From: Variovorax sp. PBL-E5
GTDB lineage: Bacteria > Pseudomonadota > Gammaproteobacteria > Burkholderiales > Burkholderiaceae_C
Assembly (NCBI RefSeq): GCF_901827185.1
Contig: NZ_LR594671.1
Span: 2,728,001 to 2,792,000 of the forward strand
Reading direction: 5' to 3'
Length of the DNA stretch: 64,000 nucleotides
Shown: piece after piece, positions 27,733-36,688 of the stretch
Layout of the letters: each line of letters begins with the position of its first letter
Position numbering within the stretch: the stretch's first letter is position 1
Translations under genes and position numbers: made by a program
The notes under the pieces: generated by a model
Databases searched by the model: none
What the model was told of the DNA's origin: nothing
What the model saw: only the letters and a program-made list of their open reading frames with translations

Positions 27733-29040
27733 TCAGTACGCGACGTAGGGCCCGGTCCCGCCGGCGGTCGAGGCGCCTTCCAGCGCCGTGAACACGTTGC
27801 GTCCGAAGAAGAAGGACAGGCCCCAGTCGAAGCCGTCGATCCCCGGGATGTTGCCGCCGATGTTGTCGAATGCCGTCGCGGTGGGATTGCCGGCGAGCAG
27901 CGCCTGGGCGTTGCCGATGCTGAAGTTCACCGTGCCGTTGGTGCCGTTGGTGCCCTGGTTGACCGCGCTCAGCGACTGCGCGGCAGTCGGGCAATAAAGA
28001 CCCGCTTCGCCCGCGTTGGTACACCCCGGCAGCGTGCTCGAATCGAAGAAGAAGAAATTCGAGCCGCTGTCGATGAAGCTCTGCGCGTAGGCGTGCCCGT
28101 TGAAGGTGGTGCTGAAATTGCCGAAGCGGTCCAGGCCGTAGATCTGCGCGCTGCCCAGTGCGTTGTTGCTGCGCGTGCCGATGCCGAGCACCAGGGAGCC
28201 GGCCACGGCCTTGGCACCGGCGGCGGCGATCGCCGGAAGCTGGATCAGCACGCCGTTGTTGTCGGACGCAAGCAGCGCCACCGGATTGGCGACCTGCCGC
28301 GCGAGCGTGATGGTCGATGAAGTGCATGACGCTGCGGATGGGCACACGTAGTAGGTGCCGGGGATGGCATTGCCGACGCAGGCGCTGCCGCAGTCCTGCC
28401 GGAACACGCTCACACCCAGCAGACCGTTGCCGCCGAAGCTCGCGACCGTGTCGGCCTGCGCGCCGCTGGTCGAGCAGGACGACGGCACCACGCCGAAGTC
28501 GGGGTCGCCGATGATCTGCACCGGCACCGAGGGCGCCGTCTCGCCCGCCAGACTGACGTCGGCCAGCCTGACCGAGCCCCAGGCATAGCTGCTGACGAAC
28601 TGCACGCATTCCGCGTAGGGCACGCTCGAGCCGTCGATCTGCGGCGTCAGCCCGGTGCGGATGTTCAGGGCCGAGGCCAGGAGGCGCAGTCCGCTCGACC
28701 CGGTATCCAGGATGATGTGGTCGATGGTCTGACAGACGGTGGTGCTGCCGGGCGCGCACACCTTGACGCTGACAAAGGGGAAGTTGACCGTGCTGGCCGT
28801 GCCGGCTGGGCCGACGTCCACGCTGATGGCGGCCACGTTGGAGCCCGACGTGCTCGCCGTCGTGCTGCCGGACGTGGTGGTGCCGGCCGCCGTGGTCGTG
28901 CCCGTGATGGCGGGAAGGACCGGCAGCGCACCGCCGCCACCGCCCCCACCGCCGCATCCCGTGGCAAGAACGCAAAGGCCGGCCGCGAGCGCGGCCCGCA
29001 GGCGTCGAAGGCCGATGCGGTCAGCGAATGTCTTCAACAT
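27733..29040 (-). CDS. DUF3443 lipoprotein resembling a pepsin-type aspartic protease
   Basis: The 435-residue protein has a lipobox (L-A-T-G-C, Cys29), an eight-glycine run and a Thr/Ser-rich linker to about residue 70. Two aspartic-protease-like motifs follow: LDTGSSGLRL (Asp112) and FIDSGSNFFF (Asp324), about 210 residues apart as in the two lobes of pepsin. Between them are YAWGSVRLADVSLAG and GGNGLLGVSVF, which mirror the pepsin flap strand and the D-G-I-L-G-L turn. Members are annotated only as DUF3443. It is transcribed with the DUF2844 gene, whose end overlaps its start by 20 bases. Protease activity is inference. Confidence 0.85.
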   Translation of the reverse strand: MLKTFADRIGLRRLRAALAAGLCVLATGCGGGGGGGGALPVLPAITGTTTAAGTTTSGSTTASTSGSNVAAISVDVGPAGTASTVNFPFVSVKVCAPGSTTVCQTIDHIILDTGSSGLRLLASALNIRTGLTPQIDGSSVPYAECVQFVSSYAWGSVRLADVSLAGETAPSVPVQIIGDPDFGVVPSSCSTSGAQADTVASFGGNGLLGVSVFRQDCGSACVGNAIPGTYYVCPSAASCTSSTITLARQVANPVALLASDNNGVLIQLPAIAAAGAKAVAGSLVLGIGTRSNNALGSAQIYGLDRFGNFSTTFNGHAYAQSFIDSGSNFFFFDSSTLPGCTNAGEAGLYCPTAAQSLSAVNQGTNGTNGTVNFSIGNAQALLAGNPTATAFDNIGGNIPGIDGFDWGLSFFFGRNVFTALEGASTAGGTGPYVAY

Positions 29041-29476
29041 GAACTCCCGCCGGCAACTGGCCGGGCAGATAGGCCTTGCCGAAAAACGCGCGCATGTGTC
29101 CGCCCGAATGCACCACCAGTCCGGGCCGGTTGACCAGCACATTGCTGCGCCGAAGCCCGGCGCTGCCCGCGGCCTGGACGAAAGTATCGAACTGATCGCC
29201 CAGGACTTGCTTCAGGTCGGGCATGAAGGGCCCGTGCCATGCCACCGCAAACACTTGCCCGGTGGCGGACGACACGAACTCACGGACCGCGGTTCCCGAG
29301 GGCAGCGTGATCTCGTGCACGGTGTAGGCCCCTGCGGCCGTCACCTTGCGCGCGGCATGCATGTGGATCTGGTCGGCTTCGACGGACGAGACGAGGCCGC
29401 CCAGCGCGGCATTGGCTTGCAGCGGCGCCAGCGCCGCGAGCAGAAGAACGAGCACGATTCGGCAATCGGCCGGCAT
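29021..29476 (-). CDS. DUF2844 family secreted protein
   Basis: The 151-residue protein has a signal peptide cut after about residue 25 (LAPLQANA). The mature part has the DUF2844 pattern (AALGGLVSSVEAD, YTVHEITLPSGTAVREFVS, VFAVAWHGPFMPDLKQVLG). Function unknown. Its end overlaps the start of the DUF3443 gene by 20 bases, and this pair is found together in several betaproteobacteria, so a joint envelope function, perhaps substrate or chaperone for the DUF3443 protein, is plausible. Start chosen at MPADCRIV, giving a normal signal peptide. Confidence 0.85.
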   Translation of the reverse strand: MPADCRIVLVLLLAALAPLQANAALGGLVSSVEADQIHMHAARKVTAAGAYTVHEITLPSGTAVREFVSSATGQVFAVAWHGPFMPDLKQVLGDQFDTFVQAAGSAGLRRSNVLVNRPGLVVHSGGHMRAFFGKAYLPGQLPAGVHVEDIR

Positions 29477-29560
29477 GGTGGCCCTCCCGGTGTGACGGTG
29501 CCGATCCACGGCACCCCTCGCGCTTGTAACCCGCCGACCTTGACCTCCAACTGACCACGT

Positions 29561-30205
29561 TCATTGCGGCTTGGGGGCTGTGTAGGGTTCGACCGTGGCC
29601 TCGGCCATCCGGTAGCCGCTGACACCCATCTCGGAATTGGAGCGGACGCTCTGCATCGTTCCGCTGACCCAGACGGTGTCCATGGCATGAAGTCCTTCTT
29701 CAGGCTTGGCAGTGATCACGTGGACGATCTGGTTGGCCGGCGGCGGCGGCGTGTGGATGCAGGCGCCGAAGTACGGCACCAGCAGGAATTCCTTCAGCTT
29801 GCCGTCGACTTCCTCCAGCGGAACCACGTAGCCGGGCAACTTGACCGCCGCGCCTTCCAGGGCGCTGACCGTCGGCGCACTGTCCCAGACCGCCCGCAGG
29901 TCCGCGAGCAGCTTCTTCGCCTTGGGATCCGAGTCGCTCAACGCATTCAGGTCGGCATTCTGGAAGCGCTTCTGGGGATCCCAGTCCTTGGGCACCAGCG
30001 CATCCCATTCGATCTTCCTGAAGTTGGCCGGCGCGGCGGCCGGGGCCGCCGCAACGACCGGGGCCGCCGGCGCGGCTTGCGGGGCAGCGTTTGCGACCGG
30101 TGCGGCCGAAGATCCGGGGCTCATGACCACCGATGCAATTTCCGCGCCGATCACGGCCGCTCCGCAATAAACCACCACGGCCATGGCAATCCAGCGCTTT
30201 TTCAT
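29561..30205 (-). CDS. DUF3299 family protein, membrane-anchored or secreted
   Basis: The 214-residue protein has an N-terminal hydrophobic segment (about 5-27), an Ala/Pro-rich linker, and a DUF3299 domain with KLPGYVVPLEEVDGKLKEFLLVPYFGACIHTPPP (given here by its key parts LPGYVVPLE and YFGACIHTPPPP, the family signature with Cys and His). DUF3299 proteins often neighbour FtsX-type ABC exporters; here none is present. It is 49 bases downstream of the redox operon and may be its last gene. The role may be metal or cofactor handling in the periplasm, but this is speculation. Confidence 0.85.
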   Translation of the reverse strand: MKKRWIAMAVVVYCGAAVIGAEIASVVMSPGSSAAPVANAAPQAAPAAPVVAAAPAAAPANFRKIEWDALVPKDWDPQKRFQNADLNALSDSDPKAKKLLADLRAVWDSAPTVSALEGAAVKLPGYVVPLEEVDGKLKEFLLVPYFGACIHTPPPPANQIVHVITAKPEEGLHAMDTVWVSGTMQSVRSNSEMGVSGYRMAEATVEPYTAPKPQ

Positions 30206-30254
30206 TCGATGCACCTCTCGCGGCTTCGACAGGGGTCCGCTGCCGAGGTTCCAT

Positions 30255-31484
30255 CTATTCGAACACTTCGTCGCCCGTCGGCTCGTAGTGCGGTACCGCA
30301 TTCATCGAATGCCGCAGCTTCGACAGCTCCCAGTACATGCGCTTGCGCGCCCGGCTCTGGTTGCCGAGCGGCCGGTGTTCGGCGATGGTGTGCCACGGGT
30401 TGTACGACAGCCGCTTGGCGAAGTCCATCTGCAGCGGTGAATCGAAGGTCTGACGCGGCAGGCGCAGCGTGGCCACCGTGACGCGCGGCGACAGCTTCTC
30501 GGGCCACAGCACCCCGGCGTTCTCGATCGGCATGAGGTGCGGATGGGTCTGCATCTGCAGGCGGATGTCGAACTCGACATCCCCTTCGGCCAGCGAGGCG
30601 ACCATCGCCTGGCGCAGGTAGTCGTCCGGCGGGCGCAAGGGCAGCCGCGGTATCGGCGTGCGCTTCGTCGACCTCGGCCACACCGAGTACTGCATCGCCT
30701 GGCCCTCCCCCATCAGGTAAGGCACGCAGCTGAAGTAAGGCGCTTCGAAGGGACTGCTCTGCGTCTTGATGAAGAGCGACTGCATGACCAGGTCGAGCAC
30801 GTGCGAATCGTGCAGGTTGACGAAGTAGAAGATCTGCGCGTTCTTCACGCTTTCGATCTGCAGCGCCGCATTCGCCCTGGCATCGGGCGTCACGAAGGTC
30901 GGCGTGGAGACGCCGAACATGTCCAGCGTGTGCTGCTCGTCGTCCATCAGCTTCGGCCCCGGCACGCCCATCAGCTTGATGCTGATGCTCATGAAGCCGA
31001 CGTCGTCGATGTCGGGCGTGATGTAGGGACCGGGGCCCGAGAAGCGCACCCAGGCGCGAAAGGTCTGCGGCTGCGCATAGATGCCGCGGCGCATCGGTTC
31101 GGGGATGCCGTCGTGCACGATGAACTCGCCGCGCACGATGCCCTGCGTCTTGGTGTTGCCGCCGCGCTCGAAGCCGCCGGGCTTCCAGAGGTCGCTCATC
31201 TGGCGCGTGAAGCTCTGCACGATCGAGTCGGTGAAGCTCTCCTCGTCGGGCATCAGCCTTTCCTCGGCGATGCCGAGGCCTTCGTCCTTTCGCTTGCTGT
31301 TGATGAGCGCCGTCGTGAAGCGCGCCAGGGGATCGCGCAGCAGCGCGTCGAAGGCCGGCCGCACGAAGGGATCGAAGCGCCGCTCCAGGCGCAGCAGCGC
31401 CATGCCCGAGTCGCTGATGAAGTTGCGCAGCACCGAGCCTGTGTTGGCCCTCGGCGCGGGACGGCTGACATTGGAATTCGTCAT
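30255..31484 (-). CDS. Catalase-like haem protein (y4iL-type), probably without catalase activity
   Basis: The 409-residue protein has the catalase-related core: GIVRGEFIVHDGIP, FRAWVRFSGPGPYITPDIDDVGF (key parts) and a proximal-side region with PLQMDFAKRLSYNPWHT. It best fits the catalase-like subfamily of uncharacterised proteins such as rhizobial y4iL, relatives of allene oxide synthase-type lipid-hydroperoxide enzymes. Where catalases have the distal His (HxKG), this protein reads GNTKTQG (Asn110), so H2O2 dismutation is doubtful. No signal peptide. Its start overlaps the Dyp peroxidase stop by four bases, in the six-gene redox operon. Confidence 0.8.
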   Translation of the reverse strand: MTNSNVSRPAPRANTGSVLRNFISDSGMALLRLERRFDPFVRPAFDALLRDPLARFTTALINSKRKDEGLGIAEERLMPDEESFTDSIVQSFTRQMSDLWKPGGFERGGNTKTQGIVRGEFIVHDGIPEPMRRGIYAQPQTFRAWVRFSGPGPYITPDIDDVGFMSISIKLMGVPGPKLMDDEQHTLDMFGVSTPTFVTPDARANAALQIESVKNAQIFYFVNLHDSHVLDLVMQSLFIKTQSSPFEAPYFSCVPYLMGEGQAMQYSVWPRSTKRTPIPRLPLRPPDDYLRQAMVASLAEGDVEFDIRLQMQTHPHLMPIENAGVLWPEKLSPRVTVATLRLPRQTFDSPLQMDFAKRLSYNPWHTIAEHRPLGNQSRARKRMYWELSKLRHSMNAVPHYEPTGDEVFE

Positions 31485-32980
31485 GGCTGGACCTTCGACA
31501 GATAGCGCAGCGCACGCAGGCCGGGCAGGAAGAAATAGGCGCCGCCCCGCACGGTGACGAACTGGGGCAGGCCCGCGATCCGCTCGTCGGGTCCCGAGGC
31601 CGTGGGCATCGAGAAGGCGTCGGTGCGCGTGCCGTCGGGCCGCGGCAGATGGGTGGCGATCAATGGATCGCTCTCGTCGCGTGCGCCGTCGAAGCGGATG
31701 CCGGCGAGCCATGCGCCCTGCACGAATTCGAACTGGCGCGCGATGTTGGCACCCAGGCAGATGAAGTGCAGTCCCGTGTCTTCGCCTTCCGCCGCGCCGC
31801 CCAGCGCCTCGCCCATCGACATCGCCTTGCCGTATTCGCGTCCGCGGCGCAACACGCGGTGGAAACGTGTCGAAGCGATCAGGTCACGGGCGAGCGCATC
31901 GGCGTCGAATCCCAGCGTGCGCCGGGCCCACGAGATGAAGCCCTCATCGCCCGGCGGCAGATCGGCATTGCGCGGGTTGCTGCGGCGGATGTGGGCGCCG
32001 AACGGACAGCGCAATCCCGACGGATCCTTGTCGTAGGTGAAGGTGTTGCGCAGTTCGTCTTCGCCGTCGATGCGCTTGTCGGCGAAGTCGACGAGCGGCG
32101 CGCCGTCCATCGTGCGGCCGACCATCGCCTGGGCCAGCTGCACGCGTCGCGCTGCATCGCCGCCGGCCTGTGCGTCGAGAAAGCGCCAGAAGCGGCCGAC
32201 ATCCTGGCGCAGCGTGCGCACGATCAGGTAGCTGCCGTTGCGCCCGAGGTCGGCCTTGCCGGCGTCGTCTTCCGCACGCGCGAGCATCGCCCGCGGATCG
32301 CGTTCGGCATCGAGCAGCGGACGATCGGTGTACTCGCCGTATTCGTTCGGGTAGCCGAGCAGGAATTCGCCGAGGCAAGACAGGTTGGTGTAGGTCAGCA
32401 GCTCCTGGTCACGCGCCTCGCGCGTGCGCTTCCAGTCGAGCATGGGTTCCGAAATGCCGTCGGCAAAACCGAAGGGCTCGAAGCCTTTCATGTCGGAGGT
32501 CGTGAGGCAGTCGATCCGGTCGAAGCCGGCGGCAAGCGCAGCGCACACGTCGTCCTGCCACGGCTGCAGCCTGTGCGGCATCGCATAGAGCATCACCAGC
32601 ACATGCGGCAGGCGCTGCGGCGCACCGCCCCATGCCCATTCGGCAGGCGCATTCGGGCCGAGGTCGCCGAGCCGGCGTGCGCGGCTCGGGTCACCGTTCA
32701 TGCCGGCAATGAATTCCGGCGAAAAGCCTTGCACGATGTCCTCGGCCACGCCGAGCACACGCAGGCCTTCGCTGGTGAAGGCGATCTGCATCGCGGTCTC
32801 GGGCGCATGTTCGCAAGCGACCGCATTGGCAACCGGCGCGCCCGCAAGCCAGACGCACGCAGCCGCTGGGTCCTTGATGCGCAGCAGCAGGAAGCAGGCT
32901 TCGGTGAGCTTGCCGTAGCCGAAGCGCACCAGGCCTTGGATGTCCTCGTACTCGACCGATCGCCTCGTGCTCGCGCTCAT
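31481..32980 (-). CDS. Dyp-type haem peroxidase
   Basis: Dye-decolourising peroxidase of 499 residues, larger than the compact A/B classes and closer to the extended class. The hallmark GFADGISEP (distal Asp174) and the proximal haem ligand His330 in CPFGAHIRRSNPR are present. It would oxidise aromatic or other electron donors with H2O2. No Tat or Sec signal is evident, so it is cytosolic unless carried by a partner. Start chosen at MSASTRRS after the overlapping end (ATGA) of the upstream 440-residue gene. Neighbours are a catalase-like protein and a GMC oxidoreductase. Confidence 0.92.
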   Translation of the reverse strand: MSASTRRSVEYEDIQGLVRFGYGKLTEACFLLLRIKDPAAACVWLAGAPVANAVACEHAPETAMQIAFTSEGLRVLGVAEDIVQGFSPEFIAGMNGDPSRARRLGDLGPNAPAEWAWGGAPQRLPHVLVMLYAMPHRLQPWQDDVCAALAAGFDRIDCLTTSDMKGFEPFGFADGISEPMLDWKRTREARDQELLTYTNLSCLGEFLLGYPNEYGEYTDRPLLDAERDPRAMLARAEDDAGKADLGRNGSYLIVRTLRQDVGRFWRFLDAQAGGDAARRVQLAQAMVGRTMDGAPLVDFADKRIDGEDELRNTFTYDKDPSGLRCPFGAHIRRSNPRNADLPPGDEGFISWARRTLGFDADALARDLIASTRFHRVLRRGREYGKAMSMGEALGGAAEGEDTGLHFICLGANIARQFEFVQGAWLAGIRFDGARDESDPLIATHLPRPDGTRTDAFSMPTASGPDERIAGLPQFVTVRGGAYFFLPGLRALRYLSKVQP

Positions 32981-34299
32981 AGCAGCCCCAGCCATTCGAG
33001 CGTTTCTGCATCGCTCATCGCGGGCCGCTCCAGCCCGTCGCGAATGCGCCGGTTGCGGTCGAGATCGGTCAGCGTCAACCCGGGGTAGGCCTTGTACCAG
33101 ACCTGGGTCGGCACCTGGTGCCGCCGCTGGTAGTGCTTGAAGCGCAGCTCGTGGCGGGCGCCCTGCTTGATCAGCCATGCGGTGCGCGGCCAGCCGAAGC
33201 CGTTGCTGAAGACCAGGTTGAGGCCCCAGCCCGCCTTGTTGATGAAGTCATCCATATAGCTCTCGTGGCTGCCGTCGTAGCTGCTCGCGAACACCATCCG
33301 CGTCCTGTCGTCGAGGAAGACCCAGCGTGCGAAATGGATGGTCTGCACGCGCGCGAGATGGCCGCGTGCGAAGAGATGGCGCGCGGCATAGTCGATCAGC
33401 ACCAGGACGAGTTGCACCAGCGCGCGCCGAAAGCGGCCGGGCTTGACGGCGCCCACGGCCGTGAAGCTGTTGCTGAGGTCATGGTCCTCGAGCTGCTGCA
33501 TCGCGAGCACGGCCGCCGCGTCGGGACGCGGGCAGTATTCCGGATCGCTTCGCTCGTGGCGGCGAAGCGTCACGGCAGCCCATACCGCCAGCACGATCGC
33601 CAGCGGCAGCAGCACGATCGCGAGCACGACCAGCACGAGCCCGATCGCCGGGATGCCGATCAGGTGCAGCAGGTTGCGCAGTTGCCATCCCGGCGGCGTC
33701 GGCTCGGGTGGCGTGAGCGCGAGGCGGCCGGCGGCCTGTTCGGCGCGCACGAAGGCGACCAGCGCGTTGCGCGTGGCCTGCGGATCGGCCTGCGCGGCAC
33801 CCGTCGCAGGCCGCGGCACCCGCGAAGACAGCGCGCGCTGCAACGCGGCCTCCTCGTGCACCTGCAGCACCGTGCGGCCGATCCAGTTGACATAGCGGGT
33901 CGCCACGGGCAGGTCGTGCGCCATGAGCCAGCCGAGCAGATCGCCTGCCGCATCGAAGCCTTCGCAGTGGGAGAAGATCCGGCGCAGCCCCTCGCCCGCA
34001 CGCTGCACCAGCTCGGTCAGCTGCGCGCGTGCCGGGCCATCGCAATCGCCCATGAACGACAGGTACCGCGGCAGCACGGGACGCAGCAGGCCGAACACTT
34101 CGAGGTCGCCCATGGTCATGTCGTCGAGGATCGCGAAGCGCGCGAAGTGCAGCCGCTCGAAGGCAGCGAAAGGCAGCAGCGCATTCGCGGCGTCGACCAC
34201 GCCGGGTTCGGTGTTCATCGTGTCGAGCATCGCCCTGAGGCCGGGTTCGCGGCCCGGGGCGATCGGCGCGGCCACCGTGAAGTGGGATTGGGGCGTCAC
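32977..34299 (-). CDS. Unrecognised protein with two related halves around a membrane hairpin
   Basis: The 440-residue protein has an internal duplication. Half one (about 45-170) has LHFARFAILDD and EGLRRIFSHCEGF; half two (about 310-420) has IHFARWVFLDD, SYDGSHESYMDDFINKAGWGLNLVFSNGFGWP (key parts) and a basic KHYQRRHQVPTQVWYKAYPG tail. A Pro-rich linker and one long or two short membrane helices (about 210-250) separate them. I know no name for the family. The HFAR-LDD units look like ferredoxin-like (dimeric alpha-beta barrel) modules, the fold also used by Dyp peroxidases. It overlaps the Dyp gene by four bases, so a membrane-bound partner of that peroxidase is a reasonable guess. Confidence 0.8.
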   Translation of the reverse strand: MTPQSHFTVAAPIAPGREPGLRAMLDTMNTEPGVVDAANALLPFAAFERLHFARFAILDDMTMGDLEVFGLLRPVLPRYLSFMGDCDGPARAQLTELVQRAGEGLRRIFSHCEGFDAAGDLLGWLMAHDLPVATRYVNWIGRTVLQVHEEAALQRALSSRVPRPATGAAQADPQATRNALVAFVRAEQAAGRLALTPPEPTPPGWQLRNLLHLIGIPAIGLVLVVLAIVLLPLAIVLAVWAAVTLRRHERSDPEYCPRPDAAAVLAMQQLEDHDLSNSFTAVGAVKPGRFRRALVQLVLVLIDYAARHLFARGHLARVQTIHFARWVFLDDRTRMVFASSYDGSHESYMDDFINKAGWGLNLVFSNGFGWPRTAWLIKQGARHELRFKHYQRRHQVPTQVWYKAYPGLTLTDLDRNRRIRDGLERPAMSDAETLEWLGLL

Positions 34300-34303
34300 C
34301 GCA

Positions 34304-34735
34304 TCAGAACTGGAGGCAGAAGTCGATCAGCCGTTCCTTGCCCCAGTAGACCTTGCCCAGGTAGAAGTTCGGGGAGATCAGGCGGATCTCGTCGCGGATC
34401 CAGTGCGCGACCAGCGAGGTCTCGGAATAGTCCAGCACGATGCACTCCCTGCCGTCGAGCCAGCTGTCGCCCTTGTAGACCTTGGCCACGATGGCCTTGA
34501 CGCCGAAGGGTGTGACCTTGTTCTTCAGCACGCCGTTCTCCGCATCGAACACCTTGCCCTGCCAGCCGAAGTAGCTGATCGTCTTCGCGATCGACAGCGT
34601 GTAGCGCGTGCCGGGCGCGATGATGGCGGTGCCGTCGGCCTCGCCGGAGGGGATGTCGCCCGGCGGGCTGGCACGGAACAGGTCGTCGAGTTGCTGCTGC
34701 GACATGTCGAGCAGTTGTTGTACGTCGTAGGCCAT
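34304..34735 (-). CDS. Unrecognised 143-residue soluble protein of the redox operon
   Basis: The protein has an acidic helical N-terminus (QQLLDMSQQQLDDLFRAS) and then a beta-rich body with regularly spaced strands (YTLSIAKTISYFGWQGKVF, DGRECIVLDYSET, FYLGKVYWGKERLIDFCLQF; each given in part). The pattern suggests a small beta-barrel, possibly calycin-like, that could hold a lipid or other hydrophobic ligand; that is inference. A strong AGAGGAGA ribosome-binding site supports the start. It lies between the GMC gene (62-base gap) and the duplicated-domain gene (4-base gap). Confidence 0.75.
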   Translation of the reverse strand: MAYDVQQLLDMSQQQLDDLFRASPPGDIPSGEADGTAIIAPGTRYTLSIAKTISYFGWQGKVFDAENGVLKNKVTPFGVKAIVAKVYKGDSWLDGRECIVLDYSETSLVAHWIRDEIRLISPNFYLGKVYWGKERLIDFCLQF

Positions 34736-34796
34736 GCACGTTCTCCTCTGGTGAAACCTCGTTGCCGGCAAAGTGTCTGCCCCTGGCAAGGGGGCG

Positions 34797-36668
34797 TCAA
34801 TTTGCCGAAAGTGGTGTCTTCGACGCCGTGTGCAGCAAGGCATCGGCGGCCTTCTCGGCCACCATGTAGATCGCACCGGCGACGAAGAATCCGGGAATGC
34901 GCGGAAATACCGAGGCATCGACGACGCGCAGCCGCGGCACGCCGTGCACGATGAAGGCGCTGTCGAGCACGCCGCCCTGCCCTGGCGGCCCGATCGGGCA
35001 CGAGCACGAGGCGTGATGCCCCCAGGCCGTGTGGCGCACATAGTCGGCCAGCGCCCCGTCGCTCTGCACCTCGGCGCCCGGCGCGAGTTCCTCGGCGATC
35101 CAGCCGCTGGCGATCAGCGGCGCCGTCATGGCGCGCACCTGGCGGATTGCCTGCACCACGGCGCGCAGGTCCTCGCCGGCCTGGTCGTCGCCCTCCTCGA
35201 AGTAGTGGAAGTCGACCCGCGGCATGTCGCGCGGATCGGCCGAGCGCAGGCGCACGGTGCCGGCGCGGTTGCGCGTGTGGGCCTTCAGCACGGCCCAGGT
35301 CATCTGGTCGGCCTGGTCGCGGATGCGTGCCGAGAAGCCGGGGAAGTAGCCTTCGAAGCGCGCCAGCAGCGCCATGCAGAAGAGGTCCGGATCGTGCCCC
35401 TGCTGCTGCGCGCCGTCGGAGCGGCTGACCACGCCGAGCGCGGCGCCGTTCGATGCGTACATGCCCTCGCGCTCCAGCTGCCATCGGCGCCAGAGCGTGT
35501 CGTCGCGATCGAAGCGGGCGCCCTTCAGCACCCGCCAGGGCTCGCGCATGCGGTGCGTCACGGCGACCTCGTAGCGGTCCTGCAGGTTGCGGCCGACACC
35601 CGGCAGGTCGGCGCGCAATGCGATACCATGCGCCTGCAATTCCGCGGCCGCACCGATGCCGGACAGCATCAGCAACTGCGGCGTATTGAACGCGCCGCCG
35701 CACAGCACGACCTCGCGCCGCGCGCGTGCCGTGCACCGATCGCCCGGCTTCTCGCTGGGCACGGCATGGGCCTTGTAGAGGTGCGCGCCTTTCAGGTATT
35801 CGACACCGCAGGCCGCGCCGTCGGCATCGAAGAGCACGCGCGTCGCCAACGCATTGAGTTCGATCTGCAGCCGGCCCGGATGCGCCGCGGCCACTGCCAG
35901 CAGGCGCTCCCGCACGCCGGTGCGCTGGTGCGAGGACGTGGCGAGCGGCGTGTAGCACAGGCCCTCGAAGCTGCCGGGCCGAAAGCGCCGCGCATTGGGA
36001 TCGCCGAGGCCACCGCGCACCCAGCGCAAGGCGCTGCGCAGCGGCGCCGGCAACCCGTGCGTGAAGGCGCCGGCACTGTCGATCAGCAGACGCAGCAGGC
36101 CCTCGTCGCCCAGCACCGACAGTGGCATGGCCTTCTCGGTGCGCAGCCAGCCGTTCCAGCCGTGACCGGTGGGATCGAGTCCGACATGGCGCAGCAGACG
36201 CCACAGCGGCCGATGCCGGCAGTCCTCGACGCGATGCGCATAGCGGCGCATCTGCGAAGCCACCCACGAACGGTCGCCGGTAAGCTGAGCGATGTGGTCC
36301 CAGTCGCTGTCGTGCGGCAGCATGAAGATCATCGCGTTGTGCGAGGTGCAGCCGCCCAGCGTCGCGGCCCGCGGGTACAGCACGCCCTGCCCCGCCTGGT
36401 ATTTCCAATCCTTGGACTGCTGCGCCTCGTCGGCGTAGTGGCGGACATGGAAGTCCCAGCGCATCGCCGCGTCCTCGCAGGCGAAGGGATGAAAGGCCGG
36501 CACGTCGTAGTCATCGGGCAGGCGCCCGCCGCCGGCGCGCGGATCGCCGCCGGCCTCGAGCAGCAGCACCCGCATGCCCGATTCGACCAGCCGCGCCGCC
36601 AGCGTGCCGCCGCCCGCGCCCGAGCCGACGATCACGTAGTCCCACCGGGGCGCGTCGGCGCCGGCCAT
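34797..36668 (-). CDS. GMC family FAD-dependent oxidoreductase
   Basis: Flavoprotein alcohol oxidase or dehydrogenase of 623 residues. The ADP-binding motif is VIVGSGAGGGTLAARL (about 13-28), followed by LLEAGGDP, the GMC signature 1 region (YPRAATLGGCTSHNAM), signature 2 (GGAFNTPQLLMLSGIG) and the catalytic His pair region (AWGHHASC near 580). Alcohols, sterols or sugars are usual substrates. The diheme cytochrome c encoded just upstream could take its electrons. I chose ATG as start; a TTG 24 bases upstream overlaps the cytochrome stop (TTGA) and is a real alternative. The protein has no signal peptide. Confidence 0.9.
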   Translation of the reverse strand: MAGADAPRWDYVIVGSGAGGGTLAARLVESGMRVLLLEAGGDPRAGGGRLPDDYDVPAFHPFACEDAAMRWDFHVRHYADEAQQSKDWKYQAGQGVLYPRAATLGGCTSHNAMIFMLPHDSDWDHIAQLTGDRSWVASQMRRYAHRVEDCRHRPLWRLLRHVGLDPTGHGWNGWLRTEKAMPLSVLGDEGLLRLLIDSAGAFTHGLPAPLRSALRWVRGGLGDPNARRFRPGSFEGLCYTPLATSSHQRTGVRERLLAVAAAHPGRLQIELNALATRVLFDADGAACGVEYLKGAHLYKAHAVPSEKPGDRCTARARREVVLCGGAFNTPQLLMLSGIGAAAELQAHGIALRADLPGVGRNLQDRYEVAVTHRMREPWRVLKGARFDRDDTLWRRWQLEREGMYASNGAALGVVSRSDGAQQQGHDPDLFCMALLARFEGYFPGFSARIRDQADQMTWAVLKAHTRNRAGTVRLRSADPRDMPRVDFHYFEEGDDQAGEDLRAVVQAIRQVRAMTAPLIASGWIAEELAPGAEVQSDGALADYVRHTAWGHHASCSCPIGPPGQGGVLDSAFIVHGVPRLRVVDASVFPRIPGFFVAGAIYMVAEKAADALLHTASKTPLSAN

Positions 36669-36688
36669 CGGTGCGTCGGAGGTCGAGG

